64,000 bases of DNA from Dyella sp. BiH032 (GCF_031954525.1 NZ_CP134867.1:1612001-1676000); one strand, 5' to 3'; counted from the stretch's first letter, positions 21,260 through 30,830 are shown. The notes: generated by a model not told the origin, from the sequence alone. Translations and numbers: made by a program.

Positions 21260-21754
21260 ATGCCCCTACGCCTGTCCAAGGTCCTGCTGGTCGCCGGGCT
21301 CGCTCTGCTGGTGACGCTGGTGGCGTTTGGCAACATTACCGACTACGGCACCAACTTCGCTTTCGTACGCCATGTGCTGGCCATGGACACGATCTTCCCG
21401 GACGCGCGCATCCGCTACCGCGCCATCACGTCGGTGCCGCTGCAGCACGCGGCCTACGTGCTGATCATTGCCATGCAGGTCGCGACCGCCGCGCTCGCAT
21501 GGGCGGGCGCCTGGCGCATGTGGCTGCGCCGGCGCGCGCCGGCCGCGCTGTTCCAGCGCGCGAAGGGGCTGGCCGTGGCCGCGTTGAGCCTGGGCGTCCT
21601 GCTCTGGCTGGTGGGCTTCATGGCGATCGGCGGCGAGTGGTTCGGCATGTGGATGTCCGCGCAGTGGAACGGTATCGAGACCTCGTTCCGGCTGGTGGCG
21701 ATCCTGCTCGGCGCGCTGGTGTACCTGGGGCAGCGCGAGGCCGATCCGGAATGA
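21260..21754 (+). CDS. DUF2165 family membrane protein
   Basis: The 164-residue protein has about four membrane helices. The first loop carries GNITDYGTNFAFVRHVLAMDTIFP, the pattern of DUF2165, and a second conserved loop reads GGEWFGMWMSAQWNG. The family has no established function. The start is two bases after the ArsC-like stop and the stop overlaps the transporter gene by four bases, so all three are one coupled unit. Membrane location is clear; role unknown. Confidence 0.85.
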   Translation: MPLRLSKVLLVAGLALLVTLVAFGNITDYGTNFAFVRHVLAMDTIFPDARIRYRAITSVPLQHAAYVLIIAMQVATAALAWAGAWRMWLRRRAPAALFQRAKGLAVAALSLGVLLWLVGFMAIGGEWFGMWMSAQWNGIETSFRLVAILLGALVYLGQREADPE

Positions 21755-22830
21755 ACGTCTCCGCGGGCGATCCGGGCAAGGCGCGCCGATTTCTCGCCAA
21801 CCTGCGCATCGAGCAGGACAACGCAGCGCTCTACGAACGCCTGGCCGACCTCGCGCCGGACGAGCGCAAGCGGCGCGCCTACCGCCGCATCGCGCTGGCC
21901 GAGCAGGCCAACGCGGCATTCTGGGAAGCGCACCTGCATGCGATGCGTGTCGAGGTGCCGCCCCACGTCGTCGGCCTGCGTGTCCGCGTGCTCACCTGGT
22001 TCGCGCGCCGCTTCGGCACCGAGTTCGTCATGCCTACCGTGGTGCGCCTGGAACATGCCGACCACGTGGAGCCTTCGGTCGACCGCAAGGAGCTGCGCAA
22101 CCACTTCGGCGGCCCCGAGCCCGTCAAGGGCGCGGAACGCCGCTCGCGCGCGCAGAGCGGCAACACCTTGCGCGCCGCCGTGCTCGGCGCGAACGACGGC
22201 CTGGTGTCCAACGTCAGCCTGGTCATGGGCATGGCCGGTGCGTCGAACAACGACCACGCCGTACTCATGGCGGGCATCGCCGGCCTGGTTGCCGGCGCAT
22301 GTTCGATGGCGCTGGGCGAATGGCTCTCGGTGAACAGCTCGCGGGAGTTCTACCAGGCACAGATCGCCGTGCGGGCGGAGCGCCTCGCCGTCGCGCCGGA
22401 AGACGGCGCACGCAGCATCGCCAGCATCTATCGCGACAAGGGTCTGGAGCCGCAAGTCGCCGAGACGGTGGCCGGCCAGCTGACCGAAACCCCGCGTGCC
22501 GCGCTGGATACGCTCGTGCGCGAAGACCTGGGCATCGATCCGGAAGACCTCGGCGGATCCGCCTACAGCGCCGCCATCTCTTCCTTCTGCATGTTCGCGC
22601 TCGGCGCCGCCTTTCCGGTCGCGCCGTACCTGTTCCTGGAAGGCCGTGCCGCGATGCTCGGCAGCGCCGCCGCCACCATCGCCGGGCTGACCCTGATCGG
22701 CATCGGCACCTCCCTGTTCACCGGCCGCACCCTGGCGTTCTCGATCGTGCGGCAGCTGGCCATCACTGCCGCGGCGGCGGCGATCACCTATGCCGTCGGT
22801 CACGCGCTGGGCGCGGCGCTGAGCGGTTAG
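21751..22830 (+). CDS. ferritin-like domain fused to VIT1/CCC1 metal transporter (MbfA-type)
   Basis: The 359-residue protein has an N-terminal soluble helical part (about 1-130) and a C-terminal VIT1/CCC1 transporter with LGANDGLVSNVSLVMGMAGA and GLVAGACSMALGEWLSVNSSREFY, then three more helices. The family exports or stores Fe2+/Mn2+. The first part resembles the erythrin-like domain of MbfA: Glu21, Glu29, Glu51 and Glu59 are spaced like ferritin ligands, but the usual ExxH reads EQAN (51-54), so His is replaced by Asn. It is coupled to the DUF2165 gene. Export of iron or manganese is inferred from the family. Confidence 0.85.
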   Translation: MNVSAGDPGKARRFLANLRIEQDNAALYERLADLAPDERKRRAYRRIALAEQANAAFWEAHLHAMRVEVPPHVVGLRVRVLTWFARRFGTEFVMPTVVRLEHADHVEPSVDRKELRNHFGGPEPVKGAERRSRAQSGNTLRAAVLGANDGLVSNVSLVMGMAGASNNDHAVLMAGIAGLVAGACSMALGEWLSVNSSREFYQAQIAVRAERLAVAPEDGARSIASIYRDKGLEPQVAETVAGQLTETPRAALDTLVREDLGIDPEDLGGSAYSAAISSFCMFALGAAFPVAPYLFLEGRAAMLGSAAATIAGLTLIGIGTSLFTGRTLAFSIVRQLAITAAAAAITYAVGHALGAALSG

Positions 22831-22862
22831 CCTAGGCGCCTGCGCAGCTCTCGGAATTCCGC

Positions 22863-23996
22863 ATGTCCGCCGTCTTCGATCTCACCCTGGACCTCATCCG
22901 CCGCCGCTCGGTCACCCCGGACGACGCCGGGTGCCAGGCCCTGCTGGCCGAGCGCTTGGCGCGGGTGGGGTTCGAGGTTGCGCATCTGCGCTACGGCGAG
23001 GTCGACAACCTTTGGGCGACGCACGGCCGGGGCGGGCCGCTGCTGGTGTTTCTCGGCCATACCGACGTCGTGCCGCCTGGGCCGGTGGAGAGCTGGCGCA
23101 GCGACCCCTTCGAGCCGGTCGTGCGCGACGGTTATCTCTTCGGGCGCGGCGCGGCCGACATGAAGGGTTCGGTGGCGGCGATGGCGGTGGCGCTGGAGGC
23201 GTTCGTCGCGACGCACCCGGACCATCCCGGCCGGGTCGGCTTTTTGATGACCAGCGACGAAGAAGGGCCGACCAACCTCGATGGCGTACGCAAGGTGGCC
23301 GAGCATTTCCGGGCCAGCGGCGAGCGCATCGACTGGTGCGTGGTGGGCGAGCCATCCTCTAAGGAACGCCTGGGCGATCTGCTCCGGGTCGGCCGCCGCG
23401 GCTCGCTGTCGGCGACGCTGACCGTGCATGGCGTGCAGGGGCACGTGGCGTATCCGGAGAAGGCGAAGAACCCGATTCATGCATTCGCACCGGCGCTGGC
23501 CGAGCTTGCCGCCGAACGCTGGGACGAAGGCAATGCGGACTTCCCGCCGACCTCGTTCCAGGTCTCCAATCTCAACGCAGGCACCGGTGCCACCAACGTG
23601 ATCCCCGGCGCGCTGACCGCGCTGATCAATTTCCGCTACAGCACGGCGAGCCGCGCCGACGATCTGCGCGCGCGCGTCGAAGCGATCCTGGACCGTCATG
23701 GCGTGGAGTACGCCATCGACTGGAATCTTTCTGGCGAACCCTTCCTGAGCCCCGCGGGAGGGCGCCTGCGCGAGACGGCTGTCGCGGTATGTCGCGAGCT
23801 GTGCGGCGTGGAGCCTGAGCAGAGCACCGGCGGCGGCACGTCCGACGGACGCTTCATCGCGCCGCTGGGGGCCGAAGTGATTGAACTGGGTCCGGTCAAC
23901 GCCACCATTCACAAGGTGGACGAGTGCGTAGCCATCGCCGATCTGGAGCAGCTGCCTTCGCTTTACCAGGCCATCTGCGCACGTTTGTTGACCTGA
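22863..23996 (+). CDS. dapE: succinyl-diaminopimelate desuccinylase
   Basis: The 377-residue M20 zinc hydrolase removes succinate from N-succinyl-LL-diaminopimelate. Ligands and catalytic residues are visible as His66 and Asp68 ([11 protein letters not shown]), Asp99 (GAADMKG), Glu133/Glu134 (TSDEEGPTN), and the later VVGEPSS and [21 protein letters not shown] with the C-terminal His region. It completes the succinylase branch begun by dapD in this same stretch. Length is normal. Confidence 0.96.
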   Translation: MSAVFDLTLDLIRRRSVTPDDAGCQALLAERLARVGFEVAHLRYGEVDNLWATHGRGGPLLVFLGHTDVVPPGPVESWRSDPFEPVVRDGYLFGRGAADMKGSVAAMAVALEAFVATHPDHPGRVGFLMTSDEEGPTNLDGVRKVAEHFRASGERIDWCVVGEPSSKERLGDLLRVGRRGSLSATLTVHGVQGHVAYPEKAKNPIHAFAPALAELAAERWDEGNADFPPTSFQVSNLNAGTGATNVIPGALTALINFRYSTASRADDLRARVEAILDRHGVEYAIDWNLSGEPFLSPAGGRLRETAVAVCRELCGVEPEQSTGGGTSDGRFIAPLGAEVIELGPVNATIHKVDECVAIADLEQLPSLYQAICARLLT

Positions 23997-24087
23997 GCGG
24001 TTCCGCCGCGCGGTCCTGCAAGTTGCCGTTGTCGAGCCATACGCAGTAACGAAGTGCCGTTCGTCCCTACGCACCAAGGAGGAAGGT

Positions 24088-26121
24088 ATGCGCAAGCTGT
24101 TGCTCGTCGCGGCCATTGCGGCCGCCGGTCTGCCCACCATGTCGTGGGCGGAAAATGCCTCCACGCCGCAGGCTCCCCTGATCGAGCGCGCCGCGCTGTT
24201 CGGGAACCCCAGCCGGGTGGCCGGCAAGCTCAGTCCGGATGGCAAGTGGCTGGCCTGGGTCGCGCCGCGCGACGGCGTGCTCAATGTCTGGGTCGCGCCG
24301 GCCGGGGCGCCGGACAAGGCGAAGCCGCTCACCGCGGAAAAGCAGCGGCCGATCCGCCAGTACTTCTGGGCGCCGGATTCGTCGTCGGTGCTGTACATCA
24401 ACGACCACGGCGGCGACGAAAACTTCCTGCTCTACAAAGCGAGCATGCAGGGCGGCGAGCCGCAGGCGCTGACGCCCTTCCAGAAGACGCGCGTGCAGAT
24501 TCTCGGCGTGAGCACGCACGTGAAGGACCGCATCCTGGTCGGCGTGAACAACCGTGATGCGCGTTGGCACGACGTCTACAGCCTCGATCTCAAGAGCGGC
24601 AAGCTGACGGAAGTGTTGGAGAACAAGGGCGAGTACGCCGGTTTCGTCGCCGACGAAAACCTGACCCTGCGCATGGCGACGAAGTCGCGCTCGGACGGCG
24701 GCACGGACTATTACCGCATCGAGCAGGACAAGGTCGACGCCAAGCCGTTCGCCAGCGTCGGGCTGGACGATTCGCTCACCACCGAGCCGGTCGGTTTCAC
24801 CGTCGACGGCAAGACGCTGTACTGGCTCGACTCGCGCGGCCGCGACACGGCAGCCCTGGTCGCGCAGGACGTCGCCAGCGGCAAGACCACCGTGCTGGCG
24901 CAGAATGCCAAGGCCGACATCGATGGTGCGCTCACCGACCCGGCGACTGGCAAGGTGCAGGCGTATTCGGTGCAATACCTCCAGCCGGAATGGGTGGCGC
25001 TGGATCCGGCGGTGAAGGGCGACCTGGCCTTCCTGCGCCAGGAGCTCAAGGGCAATATCGGCGTGAGTTCCCGCACCGACGCCGACGACTTCTGGACAGT
25101 GACTGTCGATCCGGTCGTGAAGCCGAGCGCTACCTATCTGTACGACCGCAAGGCGAAGAAGCTCAGCCAGCTCTTCGTCAGCCGGCCCGAGCTGGAAAAG
25201 GCCACGCTGTCGCCGATGTATCCGGAGGAGATCCGCACGCGCGACGGGTTGACCGAAGTGTCGTATCTCACCTTGCCCGCCGGCAGCGACACGGCGCATC
25301 CCGGGCGCCCCGACAAGCCGCTGCCGATGGTGCTGTTCGTGCACGGCGGGCCGTGGGGCCGCGACGTCTATGGTTACAGCAGCTACCACCAATGGCTGGC
25401 CAACCGCGGCTACGCCGTGCTGTCGGTGAATTACCGCGGCTCGACCGGCTTCGGCAAGAAGTACATCTCCGCAGGCGACCTGGAATGGGGCCGCAAGATG
25501 CACGACGACCTGATCGACGCCGTGCAGTGGGCGGTCAAGAACCGCGTCACCGAGGCCGACAAGGTCGCGATCATGGGCGGTTCCTACGGCGGCTACGCCA
25601 CGCTGGCGGGACTCACCTTCACGCCCGACGCGTTCGCCTGCGGCGTCGACATCGTAGGGCCATCCAACCTCGCCACGCTGCTGAAGACCATCCCGCCGTA
25701 CTGGGAAGCGGCGAAGATCCAGTTCTACAAGCGCATGGGCGACCCGACCACTGAAGCCGGCCGGCAGTTGCTGCATGAGCGCTCGCCATTGTTCAAGGCC
25801 GACGCGATCAAGCGGCCGCTGCTGATCGGGCAGGGCGCCAATGACCCGCGCGTCAACCAGGCCGAATCCGATCAGATCGTGAAGGCGATGCAGGCCAAGA
25901 ACATACCGGTCACTTATGTGCTGTTTCCCGACGAAGGCCATGGCTTCGCGCGGCCGGAGAACAGCATCGCGTTCAACGCGGTGGCCGAGCAGTTCCTGGG
26001 CAAGTGCCTGAGCGGGCGCGTCGAACCGATCGGCGGTGCGCTCAAGGCTTCGACCGCCAAGGTGCCGCACGGCAAGGAGTTCGTCCCAGGCCTGTCGCAG
26101 GCGATCGGCGCGGGCGATTGA
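24088..26121 (+). CDS. secreted S9 family prolyl oligopeptidase-type peptidase
   Basis: The 677-residue protein has a signal peptide (MRKLLLVAAIAAAGLPTMSWA), a WD/beta-propeller-like region from about residue 30 to 390 and an alpha/beta hydrolase domain. The catalytic triad is Ser499 (GGSYGGYA), Asp586 (ANDPRVN) and His618 (DEGHGF). HGGPWGRDVYGY forms the oxyanion region. It resembles the periplasmic dipeptidyl/acylaminoacyl peptidases abundant in Xanthomonadales. AAGGAGGAAGGT precedes the ATG. A strong terminator follows. The peptide substrate is unknown. Confidence 0.93.
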   Translation: MRKLLLVAAIAAAGLPTMSWAENASTPQAPLIERAALFGNPSRVAGKLSPDGKWLAWVAPRDGVLNVWVAPAGAPDKAKPLTAEKQRPIRQYFWAPDSSSVLYINDHGGDENFLLYKASMQGGEPQALTPFQKTRVQILGVSTHVKDRILVGVNNRDARWHDVYSLDLKSGKLTEVLENKGEYAGFVADENLTLRMATKSRSDGGTDYYRIEQDKVDAKPFASVGLDDSLTTEPVGFTVDGKTLYWLDSRGRDTAALVAQDVASGKTTVLAQNAKADIDGALTDPATGKVQAYSVQYLQPEWVALDPAVKGDLAFLRQELKGNIGVSSRTDADDFWTVTVDPVVKPSATYLYDRKAKKLSQLFVSRPELEKATLSPMYPEEIRTRDGLTEVSYLTLPAGSDTAHPGRPDKPLPMVLFVHGGPWGRDVYGYSSYHQWLANRGYAVLSVNYRGSTGFGKKYISAGDLEWGRKMHDDLIDAVQWAVKNRVTEADKVAIMGGSYGGYATLAGLTFTPDAFACGVDIVGPSNLATLLKTIPPYWEAAKIQFYKRMGDPTTEAGRQLLHERSPLFKADAIKRPLLIGQGANDPRVNQAESDQIVKAMQAKNIPVTYVLFPDEGHGFARPENSIAFNAVAEQFLGKCLSGRVEPIGGALKASTAKVPHGKEFVPGLSQAIGAGD

Positions 26122-26141
26122 GCATCGCCTTCGGTGCATGC

Positions 26142-26172
26142 AAAGAGCCGCCCGTGGGGGCGGCTCTTTTTT
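26142..26172. terminator. bidirectional intrinsic terminator
   Basis: The hairpin AAAGAGCCGCCC / GGGCGGCTCTTT with a GTGG loop ends in six T. It lies 20 bases after the S9 peptidase stop and 22 bases from the end of the convergent DUF4019 gene, so it can serve both. Confidence 0.88.
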
Positions 26173-26194
26173 GGAGCGATGAGAACGTGCGGCC

Positions 26195-26695
26195 TTACTT
26201 GCCGGTCTTCGCCGGCGCTGCCGCAGGCGCTGCAGGCGCGGGCGCGGCGGGTTGCTGCTGCTGAGCCGGGCGCACCACGAAGCCCACCGGCACCCAGCTA
26301 TTGCCCGACTGCGCGAGCGAGACCGTCTCGAGGGCCGGCGAATTGGCATGGCGCGCGACGAACACCACGTTGACGTAGTTGCCCGCGGGCAGCCCCTGCG
26401 GATTCTCCACCCGGCCGAGCTGCACCCAGTCGCGGCTCTGGGTCGTGCCGAGCTGCTTCTTCACGCCATCGAGATACTTGCCCCAGTCGGCCTTGCTCAC
26501 GCTCTTCTGCATGATCGGGCTGCTGGCCTGCCACATGGCATCCGCCTGGTTGGCGTCGGCCTGGCCCGCCCAGCGGGTGGCCACGGCCACGGCGCTGTCC
26601 AGCGAGGGAAGCTGCTGCGCGTGGACCATGCCGGCGGCGAACAGCGCAGACACGGCGGTGGACAGCGCGAACAAACGGTGAGTACGGATAGCCAT
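26195..26695 (-). CDS. DUF4019 domain protein, exported
   Basis: The 166-residue protein starts MAIRTHRLFALSTAVSALFAAGMVHAQQ, a signal peptide, then a domain with AVAVATRWAGQADANQADAMW, ADWGKYLDGVKKQLG, SRDWVQLGRVENPQGLPAGNYVNVVF and NSWVPVGFVVRP. This pattern is DUF4019, of unknown function. The C-terminus is a Gln/Ala/Pro-rich tail. The start at 26695 has GGAG spaced correctly before it; upstream codons are not protein-like. Confidence 0.8.
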   Translation of the reverse strand: MAIRTHRLFALSTAVSALFAAGMVHAQQLPSLDSAVAVATRWAGQADANQADAMWQASSPIMQKSVSKADWGKYLDGVKKQLGTTQSRDWVQLGRVENPQGLPAGNYVNVVFVARHANSPALETVSLAQSGNSWVPVGFVVRPAQQQQPAAPAPAAPAAAPAKTGK

Positions 26696-26882
26696 GGAGA
26701 TCTCCTTTGCGGTTTCAGAATGGTGCCGTCGGCCGGCGTGCATGTATGTGCCCCGCATCCCATCATCGATTGGCATCGCTGCCTATCCCTGAGCGGGGCA
26801 CGCGCCTGTTTCCCGCGCAAAATCCGGCGAATCCAAAAAGAACTGTCCGATCAGAGACGAGCTGCGGTTCACCCTGGCGCGC

Positions 26883-29303
26883 TCACATGTTCCGCGCGGG
26901 TTTGAGGGTGAGCACGTGCTGATCCGGGCCGGGCAACAGGGGTGTCGGCCGTCCATTGACCCAGTCCTCGTGTCCGGCACCGAAATACGGCGACAGCGGG
27001 TTGTCGCTCTGTCCGCCCGGCAGCTCCAGGATGCCGTCCGCCTCGTGTCCCGGCATCACGTCCAGCCGTTCGGAGGCACCAAAGCCCGTGCGTGCCACGC
27101 GTGGCATGTTGTCGTCGCCGGGCAGCGGTTCGTCGGGCATGTCCAGCCAGCGCCCCGCGAACGCCGGAAGCGCACGCGACAGCGGATGGCGGACACCGGT
27201 GCGGTTGACCTCGCCCCAGCTGCGCGCGGCCAGTCCGCCGGGCTGCTTGCCGAGCTCGTCCGCTACCTGACGTGCGGCATCGAGCAGCAGGGCATTCCAG
27301 TCCGCATAGCGCGGATCGAGCAGGTGCGCCGGCCGGTCGCGCAGCAAAGCCCATACGGCGGCCTCCGTGTGGCTGGGGCGGGGCCAGGCGAAATCCTGGA
27401 AGCGCCCGGAGACTTCCGCCGCGAACGGCGCCAGCACGGCGGCATGGACTTTTTCGCGAAACGCCCGCACGAGGCGGTAATCGACGCTGTCGGCCGCCGC
27501 GCGCCCGCGCCAAGTGGCGGTGAGCTGGCGAAGTTGCGCAAGCGCTGGTTCGTTCGCGCCGGCGAGCGTGTCCTGCAGCAGACGTTGCCAGCGCAACAGC
27601 AGCAGCGCGCGATGGTCGAGCTGGATATCCAGCAGGTTGCCCGGCGCGAAGCTGCTGCGTGCACGCAGGCCGTCGCGGATCTGTTGCGCGCGCGCGCCGA
27701 GGTCGTGGCCGCCCTCGCCGAGCAGGGCCAGGGCCGGGCCGTCCACCGTGCGGTTGTTGGCGGTCCACAGACGGCCGTCGCCGGGATTCTCGATGCGCGG
27801 GTATTGCGCCGGCGCGGCCCAGCCCAGCCACCCGGAGCCGGGCGCGGACCAGTCCGCCGGCAGCAACGGGTCGAAACCCGCGCGCAGCGGGATGCTGTTG
27901 CCGGTAACGGTCCAACCGATGTTGCCGGCACTGTCCGCAGCCAGCAGGTTCTGTGGCGGCATCCCCATGGACGGCGCCAGGTCGAGCGCGGCATTCACGC
28001 CCGTGGCATGTTCCAGCGCCATCACGCCGAGGTTGTAGCCGCGCGGCATGCCGCCGATCCAGGCCAGCGCGAGCGGCGTACCGTCCACGTCCTGCGCCAG
28101 GATCGGTCCCCAGCGTGTGTCCTCCACCTTGAGCGTGCGCGGCGGCGCGCCTTTGACGCGCACCACTTCGTCGTGCGTTTCGATTGCCGCCCAACCCTCG
28201 GGCACCTTGTAGCGCGAGGCATCGTGCGGATCGCGCTGCACGCGCACCCAGTCGAGCCAGTCGCCATAACTGTTGGTGAAGCCCCAGGCGACCTGGCCGT
28301 TGGAGCCGGCGACCAACGCCGGCGTGCCCGGCAGGCTGACGCCGCTGGCGTCGCGGCGGCCGTTCGGGGCGCTGGGGTCCGCGTAACGCAGCCGCGTGCG
28401 GAACCAGATGTCCGGCACGCGCAGGCCAAGGTGCATGTCGTTGGCGAGAATGGCGGCGCCGGATTCGGTCAGATGACCCGACACCGCGAAGCTGTTGCTC
28501 CCGGGGCGCGCCTCGTCGAGCGCCGGCTTCAGCGCGGCGAGCGCGCTCGCATCGGCGCTCGATGCGGTGGGGCGTCCGCGCAGGTCGAACACGTCGGGGC
28601 CAGGGATGACCGGCGGGCGCGAGAGATCGCCGGTGAGCGGCGCCTCCCAGTCCGGATCCGGCGCGAGCAGGAAATCCACCAGCGGCGACGGCAGCGCCGA
28701 GCGCATCTGCGCGAAACGCAGCTCGCGCTCGTTGCGGCCGTCGCTGTTGAGGTCCAGGTACATCGCCGCGATCACGAGGAACGTATCCTCCGGCCGCCAG
28801 GACTGCGGCTGCGTGCCGAGCAGGAAGTATTCCCAGGGTTTCACCCGCAGATCGGCCAGGCCGCGATTCACGCCCGCGGCATACAGCTCGAGCGTGTGCC
28901 TGTCTTGCGGGGACAGCTGCGCCAGTGCGGCTTGCGCCACCGCGCGCAGGCGATGGGGCCGGTGCGCGAGATCGGTATCCACGGCTGCGGCGCCGACCAG
29001 TTCGGCCAGCTCGCCGGCGGCCATGCGGCGCATCAGGTCCATCGGAAAGAAGCGTTCCTGCGCATGGACGTAGCCCAGCGCGTACGTCACGTCGTCGCGG
29101 TTCTTGCCGTCGATGGTCGCGGTGCCCAGCGCGTCGCGGGCGATGGTCACCGTATCGCTCGGGCCCGCCACGGTGACGTCGCCATCCAGCCTCGCGCGGC
29201 CGCCGGCGAGCAGGAACCACCCCGTGGCCAGCACGCCCAGGATGAGAAAGAGCAACGAGAGGACGAGGGCGCGCAGCCAGCGGAAGCGTCGGACTCGGGG
29301 CAT
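26883..29303 (-). CDS. penicillin acylase family protein (Ntn hydrolase)
   Basis: The 806-residue precursor has an N-terminal membrane anchor or signal (about 8-33). The Ntn-hydrolase core carries a self-cleavage site before Ser269 in ARPGSNSFAVSG, which becomes the nucleophile of the beta chain. DALGTATIDGKNRDDVTYALGYVHAQERFFPMDL in the alpha part and ILANDMHLGLRVPDIWF, GFTNSYGDWLDW and TANNR in the beta part are standard. Family members cleave amides such as penicillin G or acyl-homoserine lactones; quorum quenching is possible but not shown. The start at 29303 begins MPRVRRFRWL; a start 16 codons earlier is less likely. It precedes the DUF4019 gene in the same direction. Confidence 0.93.
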   Translation of the reverse strand: MPRVRRFRWLRALVLSLLFLILGVLATGWFLLAGGRARLDGDVTVAGPSDTVTIARDALGTATIDGKNRDDVTYALGYVHAQERFFPMDLMRRMAAGELAELVGAAAVDTDLAHRPHRLRAVAQAALAQLSPQDRHTLELYAAGVNRGLADLRVKPWEYFLLGTQPQSWRPEDTFLVIAAMYLDLNSDGRNERELRFAQMRSALPSPLVDFLLAPDPDWEAPLTGDLSRPPVIPGPDVFDLRGRPTASSADASALAALKPALDEARPGSNSFAVSGHLTESGAAILANDMHLGLRVPDIWFRTRLRYADPSAPNGRRDASGVSLPGTPALVAGSNGQVAWGFTNSYGDWLDWVRVQRDPHDASRYKVPEGWAAIETHDEVVRVKGAPPRTLKVEDTRWGPILAQDVDGTPLALAWIGGMPRGYNLGVMALEHATGVNAALDLAPSMGMPPQNLLAADSAGNIGWTVTGNSIPLRAGFDPLLPADWSAPGSGWLGWAAPAQYPRIENPGDGRLWTANNRTVDGPALALLGEGGHDLGARAQQIRDGLRARSSFAPGNLLDIQLDHRALLLLRWQRLLQDTLAGANEPALAQLRQLTATWRGRAAADSVDYRLVRAFREKVHAAVLAPFAAEVSGRFQDFAWPRPSHTEAAVWALLRDRPAHLLDPRYADWNALLLDAARQVADELGKQPGGLAARSWGEVNRTGVRHPLSRALPAFAGRWLDMPDEPLPGDDNMPRVARTGFGASERLDVMPGHEADGILELPGGQSDNPLSPYFGAGHEDWVNGRPTPLLPGPDQHVLTLKPARNM

Positions 29304-29366
29304 CGGGCGGCAATCCTGGAGGGGCGATGGGTCGAGTGTAGACCCGCGCACCGCCCGCGCGGCGGA

Positions 29367-30185
29367 TCAGGGCTTGGCCGTGGTGAAGACCGCGAAGATG
29401 CCTGCGTAGGGCTTGACCATGAACGTCGGTGCGCCCGCGTAGCCTTCGCCGTCCACATAGAACTGCGAGATGGTGCCGTCCAGGTACAGCGCGTCGCGGC
29501 AGCCCAGTTCATCGCGGAAGAGGCGCGCGAAGGTATGGAAATTCACGGGCGATTCGCTGACCGCGAACATCACCTTGTGCGGCGTCTTCGCGCAGACGCC
29601 GCTGCGCCATTTCAGGCTGGACGAGTCATCCACGAAGCGATCGTTGACCTGTCCGTCGACCAGCAACATCGGACCCGACTGCGTCGCCCACCGCGCCGGC
29701 TTGCCGTCGGCCTTGAAGTCGGTGCTGGTGCGCACGGCAGCATGGCCATCGGGATAGATGGCGAATACGCCATTCGGCTGGATGGAAAAATTGCCCGCCG
29801 CGGGATTGCCGCGGAAGAGATTCAGCGGCACGACGGTGCGGCCGTCTTCGACGTAGAGGCCCAGCGGCGCGAACTGGCGATCGTAGATACCGGCATTGGC
29901 GGCGAACAACAGCCGGGTGTCGTGCGCCATGCCCCACTGGCGCAGTGCTTCGATGGTGCCGAAGGGTTGCCCGTTCTCCGGATCCTTCCAGTGCAGAGAA
30001 AGGGATTCGCGCTGGAGGTCGACGCTGACCACGCGGAAGGTCTGGCTCTCGAACGTCACCTCGTCGCTGTCCACCGCCTGCGCCTGCCGCGAGCAGCCGG
30101 AGGCGCAGGCGAGCAGGGTGAGCGTCGCCAGTATGCAGAGGGGGCGGTGGCGTGAGGTGGAGTGGGGGAGGGCGGTCGCCTTCAT
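29367..30185 (-). CDS. phosphodiester glycosidase family lipoprotein (DUF2233/NAGPA-like)
   Basis: The 272-residue protein has a lipoprotein-like leader with Cys27 (LLAC) or Cys31 (ASGC) as possible lipid sites. The core FAANAGIYDRQFAPLGLYVEDGR, NFSIQPNGVFAIY, ATQSGPMLLVDGQVN and CRDALYLDGTISQFYV matches the phosphodiester glycosidase family related to the uncovering enzyme NAGPA. Such proteins may hydrolyse sugar phosphodiesters at the cell surface. Substrate unknown. It is transcribed toward the penicillin acylase gene with a 63-base gap. Confidence 0.85.
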   Translation of the reverse strand: MKATALPHSTSRHRPLCILATLTLLACASGCSRQAQAVDSDEVTFESQTFRVVSVDLQRESLSLHWKDPENGQPFGTIEALRQWGMAHDTRLLFAANAGIYDRQFAPLGLYVEDGRTVVPLNLFRGNPAAGNFSIQPNGVFAIYPDGHAAVRTSTDFKADGKPARWATQSGPMLLVDGQVNDRFVDDSSSLKWRSGVCAKTPHKVMFAVSESPVNFHTFARLFRDELGCRDALYLDGTISQFYVDGEGYAGAPTFMVKPYAGIFAVFTTAKP

Positions 30186-30288
30186 GCGAGGGATGTTGGC
30201 TGGGGTGGTGGGGTGGGTGCAAGCCGGAGGGTTGGTGTCGGCTTGCTGGGTGTTGGGGTTGGGGCGTTTCTGATGGGCGCTTGGCCTT

Positions 30289-30394
30289 GTCATTCCGGGG
30301 GGGGCGGAGGGAGCGCGCAGCGCGGAGTCGCGTAGGCTGGGGTGAGCCCGCGAACGCCAACGGGCGCTAAGGGTCGCCTCGCACCCCCATTCTC
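30289..30394. repeat. GTCATTCCGG-type intergenic palindrome cluster, upstream part
   Basis: This stretch begins with GTCATTCCGG, the same ten bases that open the two long repeats at 30395 and 53992. It continues with GAGCGCGCAGCGCGGAGTC and AACGCCAACGGGCG. These short palindromic pieces are typical of intergenic mosaic elements in this bacterial family. No gene is visible. Confidence 0.5.
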
Positions 30395-30830
30395 GTCATT
30401 CCGGCGTAGGCCGGAGACCAGTGACGACATCGCTCGGTTGCCGCCTTATCGCCAGTCGTGTCTCGCCCGAAGGGCGAGGGTTTCGCTCTCCTGCCGGAGA
30501 GCGAGTTACTTCTTCTTTGCTTGCCCAAAAGAAGAAGTAACCAAGAAGAAAGGGCCCCCTGCGCGGCGCCCTCCGCAGCCTACGCTGCTGCGGGTGCGTT
30601 GAGGGCTGGCCGGGCTTTTCGACAGGGCATCCTGCCCTGATCGAAAAGGCGGGGGCGTCCTGCCCCCGCCCCGCTTCGCGGGCCTGATCGTCCAGCCCTC
30701 ACCGCCGCGAAGGGAACCCGGGAGATCAAGAGCGTTACGGAGCGTCGCTTCGCTCGCTCTTGTTTTTGTTTTTGCTTGCCGCGGTACGCACTTCTCCTTC
30801 TCCCCTCCGGGGAGAAGGCGGGATGAGGGG
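30395..30830 (+). repeat. hairpin-array intergenic repeat, copy 1
   Basis: About 436 non-coding bases are shared with 53992-54448 in the same orientation. In order they hold GTCATTCCGG, stems CTCGCCC/GGGCGAG, CTCTCC/GGAGAG and TTACTTCTTCT/AGAAGAAGTAA, then GCAGC/GCTGC. A long-range 10-bp stem TGAGGGCTGG (30600-30609) with CCAGCCCTCA (30692-30701) encloses three inner hairpins. AGAGCG/CGCTCT and a terminal CTTCTCCCC/GGGGAGAAG hairpin complete the array. Compared with copy 2, loops differ while stems are kept. No protein-coding character. The copy ends about 115 bases before the first Nudix gene. Confidence 0.9.

Noticed and set aside
26916..30155. Very long open frame on the plus strand opposite the penicillin acylase and glycosidase genes
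   Set aside because: It is antisense to two clear protein genes, has Arg/Ala/His-rich composition without motif, and is explained by the high GC content that removes stop codons.
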